A DNA stretch of 7,221 nt, taken from assembly GCA_025458755.1 (NCBI GenBank), contig JALORT010000154.1:1-7221 (forward strand), in the 5' to 3' direction. Under the pieces are notes generated by a model, which was given only the letters and a program-made list of their open reading frames with translations, searched no databases and was not told the origin of the DNA. Position numbers and translations under genes: made by a program. The DNA is from Methylotetracoccus sp. (GTDB lineage Bacteria > Pseudomonadota > Gammaproteobacteria > Methylococcales > Methylococcaceae). This document shows positions 6,136 to 7,221 of this stretch, piece after piece (within the stretch, counting starts at the first letter, position 1; each line of letters opens with the position of its first letter).

Positions 6136-6330
6136 TGACATTCAACGTCCACTTCCACGAAAGCGTCGTGCAGCGGATGCGTTGTCGAACTGTCCTTCGC
6201 GTGGAGGTGGTGGGAGAACGCGGCGGGCGATCGTCGATCGTGGTGCGGATGCGGCCGGGGTCAGAAGGCCGCAGAAGCTGAAGGAACATTACGGCATCGA
6301 GGTGTCGGCGAGTACGTGGAGGAGGACTGA
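6136..6330 (+). pseudogene. ISKra4-type transposase remnant, central region
   Basis: The plus frame near 6232-6325 reads IVDRGADAAGVRRPQKL and then KEHYGIEVSASTWRRT. From memory, this corresponds to the ISKra4-family central signature (TDFGAD.PF..A..KL.EHYGIEV..STVR). Just upstream, in another frame, ENAAGD appears again, and the 16 bases GAGAACGCGGCGGGCG are identical to those in the fragment at 1341-1530. This suggests a copy with most of the segment between the two motifs deleted. Frames change and the catalytic C-terminal region is absent, so it is inactive. The upstream limit is uncertain. An ATG at 6136 opens MTFNVHFHESVVQ, which could be the original start. Confidence 0.5.
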
Positions 6331-6360
6331 CGATACCCGGTGCCGCCCCGGCACTCGGCA

Positions 6361-6366
6361 TATAAT
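6361..6366 (+). promoter_or_regulatory. Perfect TATAAT -10 box
   Basis: A consensus TATAAT sits 6-7 bases before the first base of a long RNA stem (6373). No good -35 lies 16-18 bases upstream (the sequence there is near CGGTGC), so strength is uncertain or an activator is needed. It is placed to transcribe the leader and the HlyD-family gene. Confidence 0.5.
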
Positions 6367-6372
6367 GGCGTC

Positions 6373-6502
6373 GCCGGGTGCGGCGCGCGATGACGAAATC
6401 CGTTCTCGTCCGACCGCACTCGGCATCGTCCATCGCCAATACACTGACTCTCGTCGATCCCGCGGTGATCGCGCGATGCGCCTGCCGATCGGCGCCTTTT
6501 TT
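6373..6502 (+). ncRNA. Candidate structured leader or small RNA upstream of the HlyD-family gene
   Basis: Starting at the predicted transcription start, 6373-6383 pairs with 6414-6424 as an 11-bp stem (ten Watson-Crick pairs and one G-U). It encloses a GACGA/TCGTC hairpin (6392-6410). The segment ends at a hairpin followed by six T (6497-6502), 17 bases before the adaptor start codon. GCATCG (6423-6428) could instead pair with CGATGC (6474-6479). That pairing would break both the first stem and part of the terminator hairpin, an arrangement expected of an attenuator. I do not recognise a known riboswitch class. The alternative is a free-standing sRNA of about 130 nt. Confidence 0.45.
6464..6502 (+). 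terminator. Hairpin plus six-T run before the HlyD-family start codon
   Basis: GCGCC (6478-6482) and GGCGC (6491-6495) form a stem just before C and TTTTTT. A longer alternative pairs GATCG (6467-6471) with CGATC (6486-6490) and closes with GG/CC outside. Either fits a Rho-independent terminator acting on the leader. Confidence 0.5.
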
Positions 6503-6519
6503 AGCTGCTCTTGCGAACA

Positions 6520-7221
6520 ATGCGAAACGCATGGCGGTGGACTCTTGCCATCGGGGTACTTGCAACAGCCGGCGTCATTTACTGGTGGCGCGTGGGGCCT
6601 ATCGCCGTCAACGTCGTGGCGCCCGTGCTCGGCCCCGCGGTTGAGGCGGTATACGCGACCGGCACCGTAGAACCTACGGTGATGCTGCCGATCGCGCCGC
6701 GACAGGCGTCACATCTGGTGGAACTCAATGTCGACGAGGGGAGCCGGGTGCGCAAGGGCCAGGTTCTCGCTCGGCTCGACGATACGGACTTGCGGAAAAC
6801 AGTGGAGGAACTCGCTGCCCGTGAGCGCTACGCGCGCACTCAGTTTCAGCGGGTGCGCCAACTGGCGGATCGCCACGTCATCGCGCAGATCGAGCTCGAC
6901 CAGGCACGAGCCGACCTGGAAGCAGCGGAGGCGGCTCTGAAGCGCGCCAACGCCCTGCGCGGCTTCATGACGCTCACCGCACCCGCCGACGGGCTGATCA
7001 TTCGGCGTGACGGTGAAGTCGGCCAGTTCATTCCGGTCGGCCAGCCGGTATTCTACCTCTCCTGCTGCGCCCCGCTGCGGGTGACCGCGGAGGTGGACGA
7101 GGAAGACATCCCGCGGGTGCGGGTGGGGCAAAAAGCGCTGCTGCGCGCCGATGCTCTGCCGGACCAGGTGTTTGACGGCGAGGTCAGCGAAATCACGCCC
7201 AAGGGCGATCCGGTGGCGCGA
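6520..7221 (+). CDS. HlyD/RND-type periplasmic adaptor (membrane fusion protein), C-terminus cut by right edge
   Basis: The 234 visible residues form a membrane fusion protein that links an inner-membrane pump (RND or ABC type) to an outer-membrane channel. A basic N-terminus with one membrane anchor (residues 8-25) is followed by TGTVEPTVMLPIAP and the first lipoyl half (VELNVDEGSRVRKGQVLARLDD, 67-88). A coiled-coil hairpin at 92-147 is rich in Ala, Glu and Arg. The second lipoyl half includes LTAPADGLI at 152-160 and GEVGQFIPVGQPVF. The beta-barrel begins near 185 with LRVTAEVDEED. The frame is closed upstream by TAG at 6502-6504, inside the terminator T-run. ATG 6520 is the first ATG in frame but has no evident Shine-Dalgarno; a TTG at 6511 is the alternative. 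The pump gene should follow beyond the window. Substrate is unknown. Confidence 0.9.
   Translation, partial: MRNAWRWTLAIGVLATAGVIYWWRVGPIAVNVVAPVLGPAVEAVYATGTVEPTVMLPIAPRQASHLVELNVDEGSRVRKGQVLARLDDTDLRKTVEELAARERYARTQFQRVRQLADRHVIAQIELDQARADLEAAEAALKRANALRGFMTLTAPADGLIIRRDGEVGQFIPVGQPVFYLSCCAPLRVTAEVDEEDIPRVRVGQKALLRADALPDQVFDGEVSEITPKGDPVAR

Noticed and set aside
6023..6670. 215-codon plus-strand ORF spanning the transposase remnant, the leader and the adaptor's first codons
   Set aside because: It crosses a promoter, a terminator and the out-of-frame start of the HlyD-family gene. Only its KLKEHYGIEV section is meaningful, as a transposase relic.

Overview
The window is GC-rich and looks like a proteobacterial chromosome, probably gammaproteobacterial (low confidence). 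The grounds are high G+C at third codon positions, Sec-type signal peptides, a diheme cytochrome c peroxidase and an HlyD-type periplasmic adaptor. Two decayed stretches resembling transposase, a pair of long imperfect direct repeats and a tandem duplication mark it as an accessory, rearranged region. I see no tRNA, rRNA or CRISPR array.

Layout from left to right. Positions 1-144 hold the start of an unrecognised minus-strand gene that runs off the left edge. Positions 433-1110 (minus) encode a SagB/ThcOx-type nitroreductase-fold flavoprotein with a signal-peptide-like N-terminus. Positions 1111-2088 have no intact gene: there is a short perfect inverted repeat, a frameshifted fragment like the N-terminus of an ISKra4-type transposase, a possible decayed minus-strand ORF and a GC-rich hairpin. 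Positions 2089-4179 and 4270-4965 (both minus) form the main unit. A small exported protein rich in Trp, His and Met is followed 90 bases later by a large (696-residue) diheme MauG/CcpA-type peroxidase. This pairing recalls the methanotroph copper-repressible pairs MopE-SACCP and CorA-CorB, which is my working hypothesis for the unit.

Upstream of that pair is a minus-strand gene for a small secreted cysteine-containing protein (5228-5620). It sits between two direct repeats of about 180 bp (5042-5227 and 5734-5910) that share a conserved hairpin. Positions 5911-6360 hold a 22-base-period tandem repeat and a second transposase remnant.

From 6361 the plus strand carries a perfect TATAAT. An 11-bp stem begins at the expected transcription start, and a hairpin followed by six T lies just before the start codon of an HlyD-family adaptor (6520 to the right edge). 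This reads as either an attenuator or riboswitch-like leader for the transporter, or an independent small RNA.

How the genes may work together: the exported small protein and the peroxidase probably act in the periplasm or at the cell surface in metal or redox chemistry. The HlyD protein should pair with an inner-membrane pump encoded beyond the right edge. The SagB-like enzyme and the secreted 130-residue protein have no visible partners here.
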